A model generated the notes under the pieces. That model saw only the letters and a program-made list of their open reading frames with translations. It was not told the origin of the DNA and made no database searches. A stretch of 64,000 bases of DNA from contig OY723287.1 of the NCBI GenBank assembly GCA_963210315.1, positions 558,001 to 622,000 of the forward strand. Reading direction: 5' to 3'. Position 1 is the stretch's first letter. Each line of letters begins with the position of its first letter. A program made the position numbers and the translations under genes. Of the stretch, positions 10,754 through 20,462 are shown in pieces. Source of the DNA: Rhynchopus euleeides. Lineage: Eukaryota > Euglenozoa > Diplonemea > Diplonemida > Diplonemidae.

Positions 10754-11597
10754 CGTTGTTGCAGATACCCACGCCTGGACTGGAGGTTCGCTTGCAATAC
10801 TCGCTGGGCAGGGACGGAAGGGAGGGGGGGGGGGAAGGGGGAGGACCCGTCTCTCAGAACTGCAGAAGAGTGAGAAAAAAACGTGAGCTGCGTGTGCCTC
10901 ACATAAACCGGGTTGCAGAAGAAGTGGCACATAGCGAAGGGCAAAAAAAACACCACTCCCGCCCCCCCCCTCTCCTACCCATCCCCATCGCCACCCCTGG
11001 TCCCCCTTCCACTGCATACCCACACAGCCAGGGTTGAAGCCAGTGTTGCATTTTTGTCGTGTGGTTTTGTTTCGCGTGTGCATCAGCACGACGCTACGGT
11101 AACCCCTGTCGGAAACACCGCTACCTTTTTTTTCCGCTTTGCCAGCCTTTTGGTAACTTGTCTCAAACCCCCTCCTCAAGGGCCTCTTGTGCCAGAGCTG
11201 AGCCAGCCCGCTGAACTCCGTCCCCCACCCCCACCCCCCCCACCTCCCCTACGTTGGCCTCCACCTGCAGCCTCGGGCACCACAGTCTCCACACCACCAC
11301 CACCTCCATTTGAAGCCCAACCACACAGAGCCCAGGTGTGGCAGGACAGAGCAAATGACAGGACGCATTTCCTCACCCCGCCAGTCTGTCTGTCTGCACA
11401 CACCCCCCACCCTCAATGGATATTCGCGGAGTGCCGCGAAGTGCTGCGAGTTTGCCTCTGAATTTCCAGTCAATACAAGGGACAGCCAGACGTCATCCTC
11501 CGCACGACCACCACCATCTGAGCATACGTTGGAAATTTTGCAGCGAGGAGAGAGACAGAGAGAATGCATTGAGTGGAAATCACACACACAACCTAGG
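10754..11597. other. Intergenic, no gene seen
   Basis: Poly-C and poly-G tracts. The end of the stretch (about 11581-11591) is a short CA run into which the truncated retroelement appears to be inserted. Confidence 0.35.
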
Positions 11598-11731
11598 CCT
11601 CACGCCCTCCTTCCCGGAGTGGCACTGAGTTGGCCCCACACTCTAATCCGAGTGGGGCCTCCACTGTGACGTAGGGATGGGCGGGGGTGGGCTATGGTCC
11701 GTGCAGGATCTCCCCACACAAAACGTGGTCA
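11598..11731 (+). mobile_element. 5'-truncated 3' end of a (CA)n-associated non-LTR element
   Basis: About 135 bp matching the last bases of ORF2 and the 3' UTR of the two full elements: GGAGTGGCACTGAGTTGG, the GAGTGGGGC stretch, TGTGACGTAG, then CAAAACGTGGTCAC, followed directly by (CA)n. The upstream flank is a short CACACAC run. A truncated 5' end with a preserved 3' end is the mark of target-primed reverse transcription. The residual reading frame is shifted, so it is non-coding. Confidence 0.75.

Positions 11732-11804
<73 letters not shown>
11732..11804. repeat. (CA)n microsatellite between retroelements
   Basis: About 36 CA units joining the truncated element to the start of full-length element 1. 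It appears to serve both as the 3' tail of one element and as the insertion target of the next. Confidence 0.95.
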
Positions 11805-11806
<2 letters not shown>

Positions 11807-11830
11807 AGGAGAGAGGGATACACGGGCAGG

Positions 11831-14315
11831 ATGTCACAGGCCGACCTCCACGGGGTCTCCTCCGGTAACACCGGCCCCCAGGCCGGTGGCCAACAGGCCG
11901 CCTCCCTGCCCCCCCTCGATTTCAACGAACCCCGGGAATACACCCTCGGGCCCCTCCCCCCCCTGTACCGCGCGGCGCATGTCCGCGCCATCCTCCGCCA
12001 CCTCCAGTGGGAGGCGCATGTCGAGGAGCCGAAGGACGGCGTAGCCGTCGTCATCGCGGACAACCCCCCCCCCCTCTGGCACCCCCCCCACATGGTCGGT
12101 GCAGGTGAACGGCAAGGCCGTGGCCCTCACGGACACGGCAATGCTGGAGGAGGAGAAGCGGCGGCTGGCGGAGGAGCGGAAGAAGGGAGAGGAGCTGGAC
12201 CGCCTCAAGAGGCGGTACGATGGCCTCCAGGCCAGAGTGCGGGAGGAGCGCGAGGCGGCGGCGAAGGCGGGCCGGGCCGCCAAGTCCAGGACGCACCTGG
12301 GGAAGACCGGACGCGGGGGTGGCGCCGCAGCGGCTGCGCAGCAACACGCGCAGCAGGCCCGCCAGCGCGTGGAGCGGCTCCAGAAGGACCTGGAGCGTCT
12401 GGGCCGCCGCCTGGTGGCCCTCGGCCATGACCCCGCCGCAGCCACCGCCGCCGCCACCGCAGCTGACCCCGGCGCCAGTGCCCCCACGCAGGACGGCGTA
12501 CCCGCGCTGCAGCAGGAGGTGCAGCGCCTGCATGATCTGCTCAAGGAGCAGCAGAGACAGCAGGACCTGCAACGGCAGCGCCTTGAGCAACAACTCGCTG
12601 CACAACAAGGCCACCAGCAAGCGACCACGCAAGGGGAGCGCGCCGAAGTGCGGCGACTTCAACAGGAGCTTGGGGAGCAGAGGGCAGCCGCGCAGGAGGA
12701 GCACGCCGAGGTACGGCGACTCCATCAACAGCTCGGGGAGCAGCAAGCCCGGCAGGATGAGCTCCTGCAGCGCCTGGCAGCCCAGCAGCGCCAGCTGGAC
12801 GACCTCCAGGAGCGTCCCGCCGCGACCCCCCCTCAGCCTGGCACGCCGAAGGCTGTGCGCGAGCTGAAGGCGCAGCTGGAGGGGCAGGGCGTGGAGCACG
12901 CCCGAGTGCACGGGGAGCTGCGCGGCCTGCTTGTTGGGCTGCGCAAGGACGCGGAGAGTGGCCTCGGGGAAGAGCGCCGCAGGGGTGAGGCCCTCGGCGG
13001 GAGGGCGGCGACGCTGGAGGCGAGCCTTCGGGCAGTGCGGGAGCAGCTGCAGCAGCACACCACCCGCCACGACCAGGGCGAGGAGCACCGCAACGCCCTG
13101 CTCGCGGAGGTGCAGGGGGCCCGGGAGGCGATGCTGGGGCTGCAGGGGAGCGTGGGGGAGGCACAGCAGGCGCTGCCCCAGCTCCAGGCAAAGTCCCTGC
13201 AAACGGGCATGAGCGGCCTCCGCAAGGAGCTCAAGTCCTTCAAGGACGAGCAGAGGAGGGTGAGCAGCGCGGGGCAGGCAGAGGTCGCCCGCATCACGGC
13301 CGCGCTGAGCGAGCAGCAGCAGAAGGGGGTGGAGCTGCTGTCGCGTATGGCCGCCGTCGCCGATGAGGGGCGCCTCAGCCAAGCCCAGGCGGACGCGCGC
13401 CTGACAGCCGCCCTCGCCGACGTGCAGGCGACAGCGCAAGCGACTGCGGAAGGCCTGCGGGCCGCGAGCGAGCAGCAGCTGGGCGAGCTCCGGGAGGAGC
13501 TGGGCAGGCAGCGCGTGGGCAACGATGCCCAGCAGGCCATGGTGGCGGACGGGCGGCGGCAGCTGGAGGGGATGCGCGCCGAGCTCGCTGAATCACAGCG
13601 GGCAGTCGCGGAGGAGACGAGGGCGCACCTCGCCGAGCTCCACCACCACTACCATGCCCAGCCCGCCCGGGGGAGGCCAGGTGAGCAGCGCAGGAGCCGG
13701 TGCCGCTCCCCGCGGCGGGCCCGCAAACGCGAGGGCAGGGACACCTCCAGGGAACGGGAGAGGGCCTCGGCGACCCTGCAAGAGGTCATCCGCGAGGATG
13801 CGCAGGTGAGGGAGGCGCTGCTCCATGCAAATGCAACGGCAACGGCAGCAACAACAACAGCAACAACGGCGCCACCCCCCCCAGTGGCGGCAACAGCGGA
13901 GCCGGCCCAGACTGAAACGGCAGTCGCGCCACCACCGACAGGGGCTGACCAACCTGCCCCTACAGCCAACGCTGACCTCGAACCCCCCGCGTCTGATAGC
14001 AACAACAACACCACCACCGCCACCTCCGCAGCGCCCGCAGCCGCCCCTGCGCCCGGGGATACACCCGTGCCCGCACCGCAGCAGCAGCAGCAGCCTGACT
14101 CCGGATGCGGAGGCGAAGGGCAGCCCCCGGCGTCCGAGCAGCTACCCCCCCCTCAGCAACCCGCGCTCGGGAACAAAGGGGCCGAGGCCGGACAAGGGGA
14201 CGCGGCAGCTGATCAGGACGTCAACGACACACCCCGGGTGGCGGGGAAAGGCGCGGGCAAAAACGGCAAGGCACCCCGACTGTGGAGGGGGGCTAAGCGC
14301 TACACCCCCTACTAG
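11831..14315 (+). pseudogene. ORF1 of element 1 (coiled-coil protein, frameshifted)
   Basis: The ATG at 11831 lies 26 bases after the (CA)n and opens MSQADLHGVSSG, identical to the start of ORF1 in element 2. After about 80 residues the frame is lost in a C-run near 12064-12091. The continuing frame (VQVNGKAVALTD...) runs to a TAG at 14313-14315. Removing one C restores alignment with element 2, so this is a one-base lesion or a homopolymer error. The body is a very long Gln/Glu/Arg/Ala coiled coil (about residues 100-600), then a Pro/Thr/Ala-rich linker and a basic end (LWRGAKRYTPY). In non-LTR elements ORF1 proteins coat the RNA and form trimers or particles; no RRM or CCHC knuckle is visible here. 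Confidence 0.75.
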
Positions 14316-17300
14316 GGGGTGAGGCGCCCCCTCAAGGGGGGACCCGGCCTACACCCTAAGGCTTCCGGTTCCCCCGGCGGGGGCGCCGACCAGGGGATAG
14401 GGGGAGCGCCCGTGGCGCAGCACCCTCTCGCCGCCGGCGAACCCTCCCCACAACCCCCCCATAGAAAACCAAAACCCGCAGGGACAGGAGTAACCTCTGC
14501 GGGACCCTTAGATAGAGCGAGAGAGCATAGAAGCCACGCCCCTGGGGCAGGAGAACCCCGGGGGCTTCGGGGAGGAGGGGGACAGGAGTACTCCCCCTCC
14601 TCAGTAGAGCAGGACGACCGATGGCTGGCAGAGATGGCGCAACGACTGCTGGCAGTGCGAGAGGCGGTGGCGAAAGATGGCAACTGCCAATACACCGGCC
14701 TCGCGGTGCAATGTGCGGGATGGACGGCGGCCTCTCTCAGGGCAGCTGTAGTCGAAGCCCTGGGACAGGACGCCGAGAGGCGAGCAACCTACGCGCCCGA
14801 TTTAGATGACCCCCGGGCACCCCCGTCCTACGACGACTACATCGCGGCGCAGGCACAGAGCGGGGTCTACGGGGACGGGGCTACACTCAGGGTAGCGGCT
14901 GAGGTGTTGGGGGCCCAGGTGTGGGTACTCGGCACTACGGATAGGCTGTACCTGGGGCGCGTCGGGTCAGGCGACAAAGTGATATGCCTCACGTGGAGGC
15001 CCTTCCACTACGACGTGCTGCGCATCCCCCTCACGCTAGCCAGGGAGTTAGCAGCCTCCACCACGAACAGATGGAAACTCCCCACCGCGACTCCCACCCC
15101 TCCTCCAGTAGCTCCAACCGCAACCGCTGCTACCACAATCTCCCCGATACGCGGCCCTGCTCCCAGGCCGCCGCCGCGACGCCCCGCGCCGCGGCCAGCG
15201 TCTCCTGGGGTACTCAGGGTGGCGTCAGCCAACGTCACGTCGCTGTCAACCCACTTGTGTGATGTGGCGGACCTGAAGGCAGACGTTGTGGCCCTGCAAG
15301 AAACACGTGTCCCGGACCCCAGCAAGGGCACGCTCAGCAGCTACTTCGCGGCCCACGGCTGGTCCATGCACTGGGGTAAGGGCATGCCCAAAGTTAAGGG
15401 GGCCAATGGCTACGAGCAGACCCGACCCGGAGGAGTGGCAGTCATGGCAAAGGAGGGCCTGGTAGCGCAAGTGGTGCAACCGAAGACCAAGCTGGAAAAG
15501 AAGCTGCACGACAGTACCCGCCTGGTACACGTGGTGCTCGCAACCAGTAACGGCAAGACAGCGCTCCACATCCTGTGCGTTTATGGTCACTCTGGGATGG
15601 AGGTGCGAGTGCAGCGGGAGACCCTCCTGCAGGAGGCGCTGGACCTCGCAGCCGGCCTGGGGCAGGTGCCCGTGTTGCTGCTGGGGGACCTCAACACCAA
15701 CCCGGAGACCAGTGCCGTCCTATCCCAGGCCTGCCGGGTGGGTGGTTGGACCGATGCGGCGGTCTCATACGCAGAGCTGAAACAGCAGGAAGTTCGGAAC
15801 ACCTGCTGGGCATCGAAGGAAGGCACCAGACTGGACATCTGCCTGCTGAACCCCTGCGCGGCGCCGGCCTTGCGCTCCGTCGAGGTGGCAGAAAAGGGCG
15901 AATACGGCATCCCCACGCACTGCCCGCTCTTCGTCGACCTCGATCTCGCCGCCTTCCGCCGACCGAAGCAAATCTGCATCCTCCCCGCCCCCTTTCCTAA
16001 GTGCAGGCCCACGCTCGGGGGCGCTGCCGCCAGAGAGGTGCTGCTGGATGTGCTAACCGCAGAGGAAACGAAAGAGGGTGCAACAGGAGCGCAACTCCTC
16101 CGCCGGGCCTCAGCCTGCAGCGAGAACTTCCTGAAGCGTGTCCACGTGGGCCAACTCGGAAGGCAGGAAACGGCGTACACGGGCAGGGCGGAGGGTTACC
16201 ACATGCAGCGGTCGAGGGTGGCCACCAAACACCGCCCCGCCTCCGCCCGAGGAGCGGGCGACAAGAACACCCGGGCGAAGGACAAGCTGTTGGGGAACCT
16301 CCGGACCCTCATCCTGGAGGGCCGCCACCGACTGCTGGAGTCTGCGCCATATCCCCCCACACCCAACGAAGAGCACGCCTGGGACGCTGCGAAGAAGCGG
16401 CTGAAGGGAGGGGGCCTTCCCCCGGGGCTGGAGGCGGCGCTGGCGGGCACCACCTCACAACTGCCAGACCTCGAGACGATGGAGATGGCCCTTGTCGCCC
16501 TGGAGGGATCTCAGCGAGGCATGTTCGACGCGCTCCGCGACGAAAGACTCCGCACGTGGAAGGCGAGGATGCAGAAGGCCTGGACGCAGGAGGCGGGGAT
16601 AGTGCTCTCGTACCTCGCAGACCGCTTCTGCGCCCCTACCACCTTCATGCGCCGCGAGGATGGCTCCTTCACGGCCTGCCCCAAGGAGGCGGATGAACTG
16701 CTGAGGAGCGATACTGCGTGGGGGGGCTACTTCCGGAAGTATGCGACGACGCCTGAGCCTCGCTGGGACACCTTCCGACAGAGGTACAGCGACTTCCTCC
16801 CTGACCCGGCCGAGATGGAGTGTAAGACCATTACGGCAGAAGACGTTGGGACAGCGCTGGCTAAAATGTCTACATCCACCTCGCCGGGCCTACACGGCTG
16901 GAGGGTGCACGAGCTGCGGCAACTCCCAGGGGACCTCCTCAAGTTGTTCGCGGAGGTGTTCAATGAGGTCGAGAGATCGGGCGAATGGCCGGAGCAGCTG
17001 ATGCACGCCATGATTTGCCTCATTCCCAAGCCCGGCAGCTCAGGTGAGCCGCTGTCGCAGCGCCCCATCAGCATCACTCCCGTGCTGTACAGGGTGTGGG
17101 CAGCAATCCGAGTGAAGCCTGCGCTGAAGTGGCTGGAGAGCATTGCGCCTGAGGACTTGCACGGATGCAGACCTGGCCACGGCGCGGAGGACCTCATCTG
17201 GCACCTGGCAGCACGGATCGAAGAGGCCCACCTCACAGGACAGCCACTGTACGGTGTCGCCCTAGACTTTAAGAAATGCTTCGACACGGTGCCGATTGAC

Positions 17301-20300
17301 CTGACCTTCTGTCTAGCTGCGGAGCTCGGCTTCGACGGCCGAGTCCTGCGCACCCTGCGGGCAGCGTACGGGTCAATGCAGCGGCACTTCCGGGTAAGCG
17401 GCACTATCGGGGAGGGCTTCCTGCCAACCAACGGCATCATGCAGGGCTGCCCCATTAGCGTCGTGCTGATCAACGTGCTGGTGGGTGTATGGATGCGCAT
17501 GGCGGAGCACCGGCAGGGCACGAGGGCGTTGTCGTTTGTGGACGATGTGTACGCGGTGACCCCCAGCCCGGGGACCTTGCAAGCAGTGGTGGATGACTCT
17601 GCAGATTTCTCCCACGATACCGGGATGGTAATATGCGCAGAGGTCAAGTCACATGTCTTCTCGACGTCCCCCGAGCCGTTGACCCCGATAGTCTACCGGA
17701 CACGGGACGGCACGGCTACCCCCCTTCGACAGCGCGATAGCTTCGACTGCCTCGGGGCCATGCTGCATGCGCGCCCGCTCGAGGGACCCGAGGTGCCCAA
17801 ATCGGAGCGCGTCGCCCGCCGAAAGGAGGGCGCAAAGCAGAACCTGCGCAGGACCTCGGCACTGCCCCTACCGGTGCAGTGGAAGGGGCAGGCAGCAGCG
17901 ATGACAGCGGGGTCCAGGCTCTACTACGACGCCCTGGTCACCCGCTGGGAGGACGCCGACATCAGGCGATGGAGGGGGCTCTTCGTCGCCGCGCTGTGGT
18001 CCGGACCCCCCCGCAGGGCGCGGGAGGCTGTGCTGGATGTCCTCCACCATGCACATCGGGTGGACCCCGCCGTCGCCCCCCGCTACCGGCAGATCACCAC
18101 CTGGGCCATGCAGGTCAAGAAGTGGGGCCGCTGCAGGGTTCTGTCTGAGACGGCTTGGGATAGCAGAGTGAGGCTTACAGGGACAGGCCCCTTCGCGCTT
18201 TTCCGAGCGGCCCTTCGGTGGATAGGATGGAGCTGGAGCACGGCGACCACCCTATCTTACACTGATGAAGCGGGACGGAGCATAGTCTTCGACCCCACCG
18301 CAGCAACAACGAGCGGATGGGGGATCTTCGCTCATGACCTCCGCCAGGCCCTACGTACACAGGTGGCCAAGGCACTGGCTGGTCGTCGTGACGACTTTGC
18401 GGGCGCTCAGCACGGCATCGACGGGCAAGCCACACGCTGCGTCCTGGAGGGAGAGGGCGCCGCGGTCACGGGATACCAACGGGGCCTCCTTCGTTCCGTC
18501 ATTGCAGGGGCGGTGCCTGTCCGAGGGCGCACGGGGCAGGGCGGGATCTGCCGATACTGCAACGCAGGCACCCCCGAGACGGTGATGCACCTATGGTGGG
18601 AGTGCTCCGCGTGGGACCCAATCCGACAAAACCACCCCATTACGGCTGTGGACCGGTCAACCTGGCCACCTTGCTTGGCGTTATGCGGGGTGGCGCCCGC
18701 CTTTAGACACGGCATCCCGGAGGACAGGCAGCCCCTGCCACTATCCTTCGCACGCAGGGTGGATATAGTGGCGCAGCTGCACCGCTACTTCATTGCAATC
18801 CTCTCGGCGCGGCAGGAGAAAGATGGACTGCTCGACCGCTCCGCGCGCCACCACCGCACCCTTCACTATCCATGGGGGTGGTGCACACCCAACCCCGAAC
18901 GGGCCTGCATCCCTGTGCGCGCGCCGTCCACTGTCAAACAGACGTGGGGCAAGCGCCCCCCGGAGCTGTGGGTGGCCCTCTGCGACTGGCTGCGGGGCCT
19001 GAAGTGGGGGCCGCAGGGAGGGGAGCACACCGTGACCCTCATGGAGTTGGCTGTCGACTTTGAGCTGTCGACCGGCCTCACCCTCCCAGAAGTCGAAACG
19101 CGCCGCATCCGCCCCCACACACCTGACCCCCCTGAGAGGGGGCCGCGGGAGGCCCGCCCACGCATCCCCGAGGGCACAGCCCCGGGGCTCACCCTCTACT
19201 TCGACGGCGGAGCAAGGGACAACGGCACCCCCTTCGCCCTGGCGGGTGCAGGTGCGGTGCTCTACCGAGACGGCCTCAAGGTGTCGGAAGAGATCCTCCC
19301 TCTGCTGAACGTACGCAGCAACAACATCGCTGAGTACGAAGGGGTTCGAGCGGGCCTACGGCTGCTCAGAAGGGGCGACCCGCCCCCTGAGGGGAACGTT
19401 ACGGTGCGGGGTGACTCGCAGGTGGTGCTGCGACACCTAAAAGGGGAAGCGGTTTGCCGCGATAAATCCCTCCGCCCCCTCTTCCTCAGCACGGCACGGC
19501 TGGCTGCCGACCTCGGGCCCCGGATCACCCTTACGTATGAGCACGTGAAAAGGGAGCTCAACGTCGATGCGGACGCCCTCAGCAACGCCGCCATGGACGA
19601 GGCTGAGAGGCAGGGGGAGACCTCGCAGGAGCAGCTGCGGCAGGACTTCGCAGCCTTCCAGAAGAGCATCCTGGGCAAGGCTCACTCGTTGAGGCAGCTC
19701 TGCGAGGTGGTGCGCAAGACTTCCAAGCAACCATGGCACTGTGGCCACACTGCGAGCTCCACTGTCCTCACCGCGATCGGGGGAACCGTGGCAGGGGGCC
19801 TGTCCAGGAGAGCCCAGCTCAGCCCAGCCACCGAGTCGGTGATGCGCAGCCTCCAAGCGCACACGGCAGGCCCGGGCTTGAACCAGCGGGACACAGCCTT
19901 CCACTCCCGCGGCATGGCGTGGGCCGCAACCTTCGCACCGCAGCCCCACTACCCAGAGGGGTGGCAGCAAGCGGCCCAGCAATGGACTGCCAGCAGCCGG
20001 CAAGCCAACGCCCGGACAGGACGGTCATGGGAACGACGGGGCGCTGCTCCCCGGACTGCCCCCCCTGGAGCCAGACGGAACGCGAAGATGCTTACCTGCG
20101 CTCTGCACTGGAAACCCCGCTGCGTGGACTGCCGGCGCCGGCGCCTCTCGGAAGAGGACTGCTGCCGGGACCACCACGGGAAGAACGACGGCTTGCAAGT
20201 CACCATGGAATTTTGCAAGACGCATTGCATGGGCCGGTGCGGGGACTGCCACAGCAGTGCGAAATCACTCACACACTGTTGCGGCACGCACCACGCTGGC

Positions 20301-20378
20301 TATGCCTCACGCCCTCCTCGGAGTGGCACTGAGTTGGCCCCACACTCTAACCCGAGTGGGGCATCCGCTGTGACGTAG
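14316..20378 (+). CDS. ORF2 polyprotein of element 1: OTU, APE, RT, RNase H, Cys/His module
   Basis: About 2,020 codons, open directly after the ORF1 TAG and in the same frame. The first ATG comes about 105 codons in, just before the protease, so readthrough of TAG is the simplest way to express it. Numbering from 14319, domains are: OTU-like cysteine protease, residues about 115-235 (DGNCQYTGLA with Cys123; HYD with His230); APE-type endonuclease, about 300-545 (QET, GDLNTNP, THCPLF); reverse transcriptase, about 840-1085 (ALDFKKCFDTVP, GIMQGCPIS, FVDD at 1073-1076); a CX2C...HX5C knuckle near 1410-1430; RNase H, about 1623-1760 (YFDGGARD, AEYEGVRAGL, RGDSQVV, NVDADALSN); and two copies of CX2HX4CX2CX9CCX2HH near 1927-1990. 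All catalytic motifs look intact. Confidence 0.9.
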   Translation, partial: GVRRPLKGGPGLHPKASGSPGGGADQGIGGAPVAQHPLAAGEPSPQPPHRKPKPAGTGVTSAGPLDRAREHRSHAPGAGEPRGLRGGGGQEYSPSSVEQDDRWLAEMAQRLLAVREAVAKDGNCQYTGLAVQCAGWTAASLRAAVVEALGQDAERRATYAPDLDDPRAPPSYDDYIAAQAQSGVYGDGATLRVAAEVLGAQVWVLGTTDRLYLGRVGSGDKVICLTWRPFHYDVLRIPLTLARELAASTTNRWKLPTATPTPPPVAPTATAATTISPIRGPAPRPPPRRPAPRPASPGVLRVASANVTSLSTHLCDVADLKADVVALQETRVPDPSKGTLSSYFAAHGWSMHWGKGMPKVKGANGYEQTRPGGVAVMAKEGLVAQVVQPKTKLEKKLHDSTRLVHVVLATSNGKTALHILCVYGHSGMEVRVQRETLLQEALDLAAGLGQVPVLLLGDLNTNPETSAVLSQACRVGGWTDAAVSYAELKQQEVRNTCWASKEGTRLDICLLNPCAAPALRSVEVAEKGEYGIPTHCPLFVDLDLAAFRRPKQICILPAPFPKCRPTLGGAAAREVLLDVLTAEETKEGATGAQLLRRASACSENFLKRVHVGQLGRQETAYTGRAEGYHMQRSRVATKHRPASARGAGDKNTRAKDKLLGNLRTLILEGRHRLLESAPYPPTPNEEHAWDAAKKRLKGGGLPPGLEAALAGTTSQLPDLETMEMALVALEGSQRGMFDALRDERLRTWKARMQKAWTQEAGIVLSYLADRFCAPTTFMRREDGSFTACPKEADELLRSDTAWGGYFRKYATTPEPRWDTFRQRYSDFLPDPAEMECKTITAEDVGTALAKMSTSTSPGLHGWRVHELRQLPGDLLKLFAEVFNEVERSGEWPEQLMHAMICLIPKPGSSGEPLSQRPISITPVLYRVWAAIRVKPALKWLESIAPEDLHGCRPGHGAEDLIWHLAARIEEAHLTGQPLYGVALDFKKCFDTVPIDLTFCLAAELGFDGRVLRTLRAAYGSMQRHFRVSGTIGEGFLPTNGIMQGCPISVVLINVLVGVWMRMAEHRQGTRALSFVDDVYAVTPSPGTLQAVVDDSADFSHDTGMVICAEVKSHVFSTSPEPLTPIVYRTRDGTATPLRQRDSFDCLGAMLHARPLEGPEVPKSERVARRKEGAKQNLRRTSALPLPVQWKGQAAAMTAGSRLYYDALVTRWEDADIRRWRGLFVAALWSGPPRRAREAVLDVLHHAHRVDPAVAPRYRQITTWAMQVKKWGRCRVLSETAWDSRVRLTGTGPFALFRAALRWIGWSWSTATTLSYTDEAGRSIVFDPTAATTSGWGIFAHDLRQALRTQVAKALAGRRDDFAGAQHGIDGQATRCVLEGEGAAVTGYQRGLLRSVIAGAVPVRGRTGQGGICRYCNAGTPETVMHLWWECSAWDPIRQNHPITAVDRSTWPPCLALCGVAPAFRHGIPEDRQPLPLSFARRVDIVAQLHRYFIAILSARQEKDGLLDRSARHHRTLHYPWGWCTPNPERACIPVRAPSTVKQTWGKRPPELWVALCDWLRGLKWGPQGGEHTVTLMELAVDFELSTGLTLPEVETRRIRPHTPDPPERGPREARPRIPEGTAPGLTLYFDGGARDNGTPFALAGAGAVLYRDGLKVSEEILPLLNVRSNNIAEYEGVRAGLRLLRRGDPPPEGNVTVRGDSQVVLRHLKGEAVCRDKSLRPLFLSTARLAADLGPRITLTYEHVKRELNVDADALSNAAMDEAERQGETSQEQLRQDFAAFQKSILGKAHSLRQLCEVVRKTSKQPWHCGHTASSTVLTAIGGTVAGGLSRRAQLSPATESVMRSLQAHTAGPGLNQRDTAFHSRGMAWAATFAPQPHYPEGWQQAAQQWTASSRQANARTGRSWERRGAAPRTAPPGARRNAKMLTCALHWKPRCVDCRRRRLSEEDCCRDHHGKNDGLQVTMEFCKTHCMGRCGDCHSSAKSLTHCCGTHHAGYASRPPRSGTELAPHSNPSGASAVT

Positions 20379-20439
20379 GGGTGGGCGGGGAGTGGGCACA
20401 GATCCGCGCAGGGTTACCCACTTAAAACCACTATCACTA

Positions 20440-20462
20440 CACACACACACACACACACACAC
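20440..20462. repeat. (CA)n between element 1 and the 350-bp element
   Basis: A short CA run directly after the 3' end of element 1 and before AAGCCCTCAAGACTC, the start of the 350-bp element. Confidence 0.9.

Larger units (their letters stand above)
11805..20439 (+). mobile_element. Full-length non-LTR retrotransposon, element 1
   Basis: Bounded by (CA)n on both sides. It begins with GGAGGAGAGAGGGATAC and ends with CTTAAAACCACTATCAC before (CA)n. It has no LTRs. It contains ORF1 (coiled coil, frameshifted in this copy) and ORF2 (OTU-like protease, APE endonuclease, reverse transcriptase, zinc knuckle, RNase H, Cys/His module). Element 2 downstream has the same architecture but is clearly diverged, so the two are different subfamily members and not a recent tandem duplication. 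Confidence 0.9.

Noticed and set aside
11677-11868. Thr-His repeat proteins over (CA)n
   Set aside because: Translation of a microsatellite.
12051-13439. 462-codon minus-strand frame across ORF1 of element 1
   Set aside because: Leu/Pro/Arg-biased mirror of the Gln/Glu coiled coil; the same occurs opposite ORF1 of element 2.
14319-14321. GTG as a start codon for ORF2
   Set aside because: Non-ATG initiation here is arbitrary; the frame is open right back to the ORF1 TAG, so readthrough or reinitiation is a better reading.
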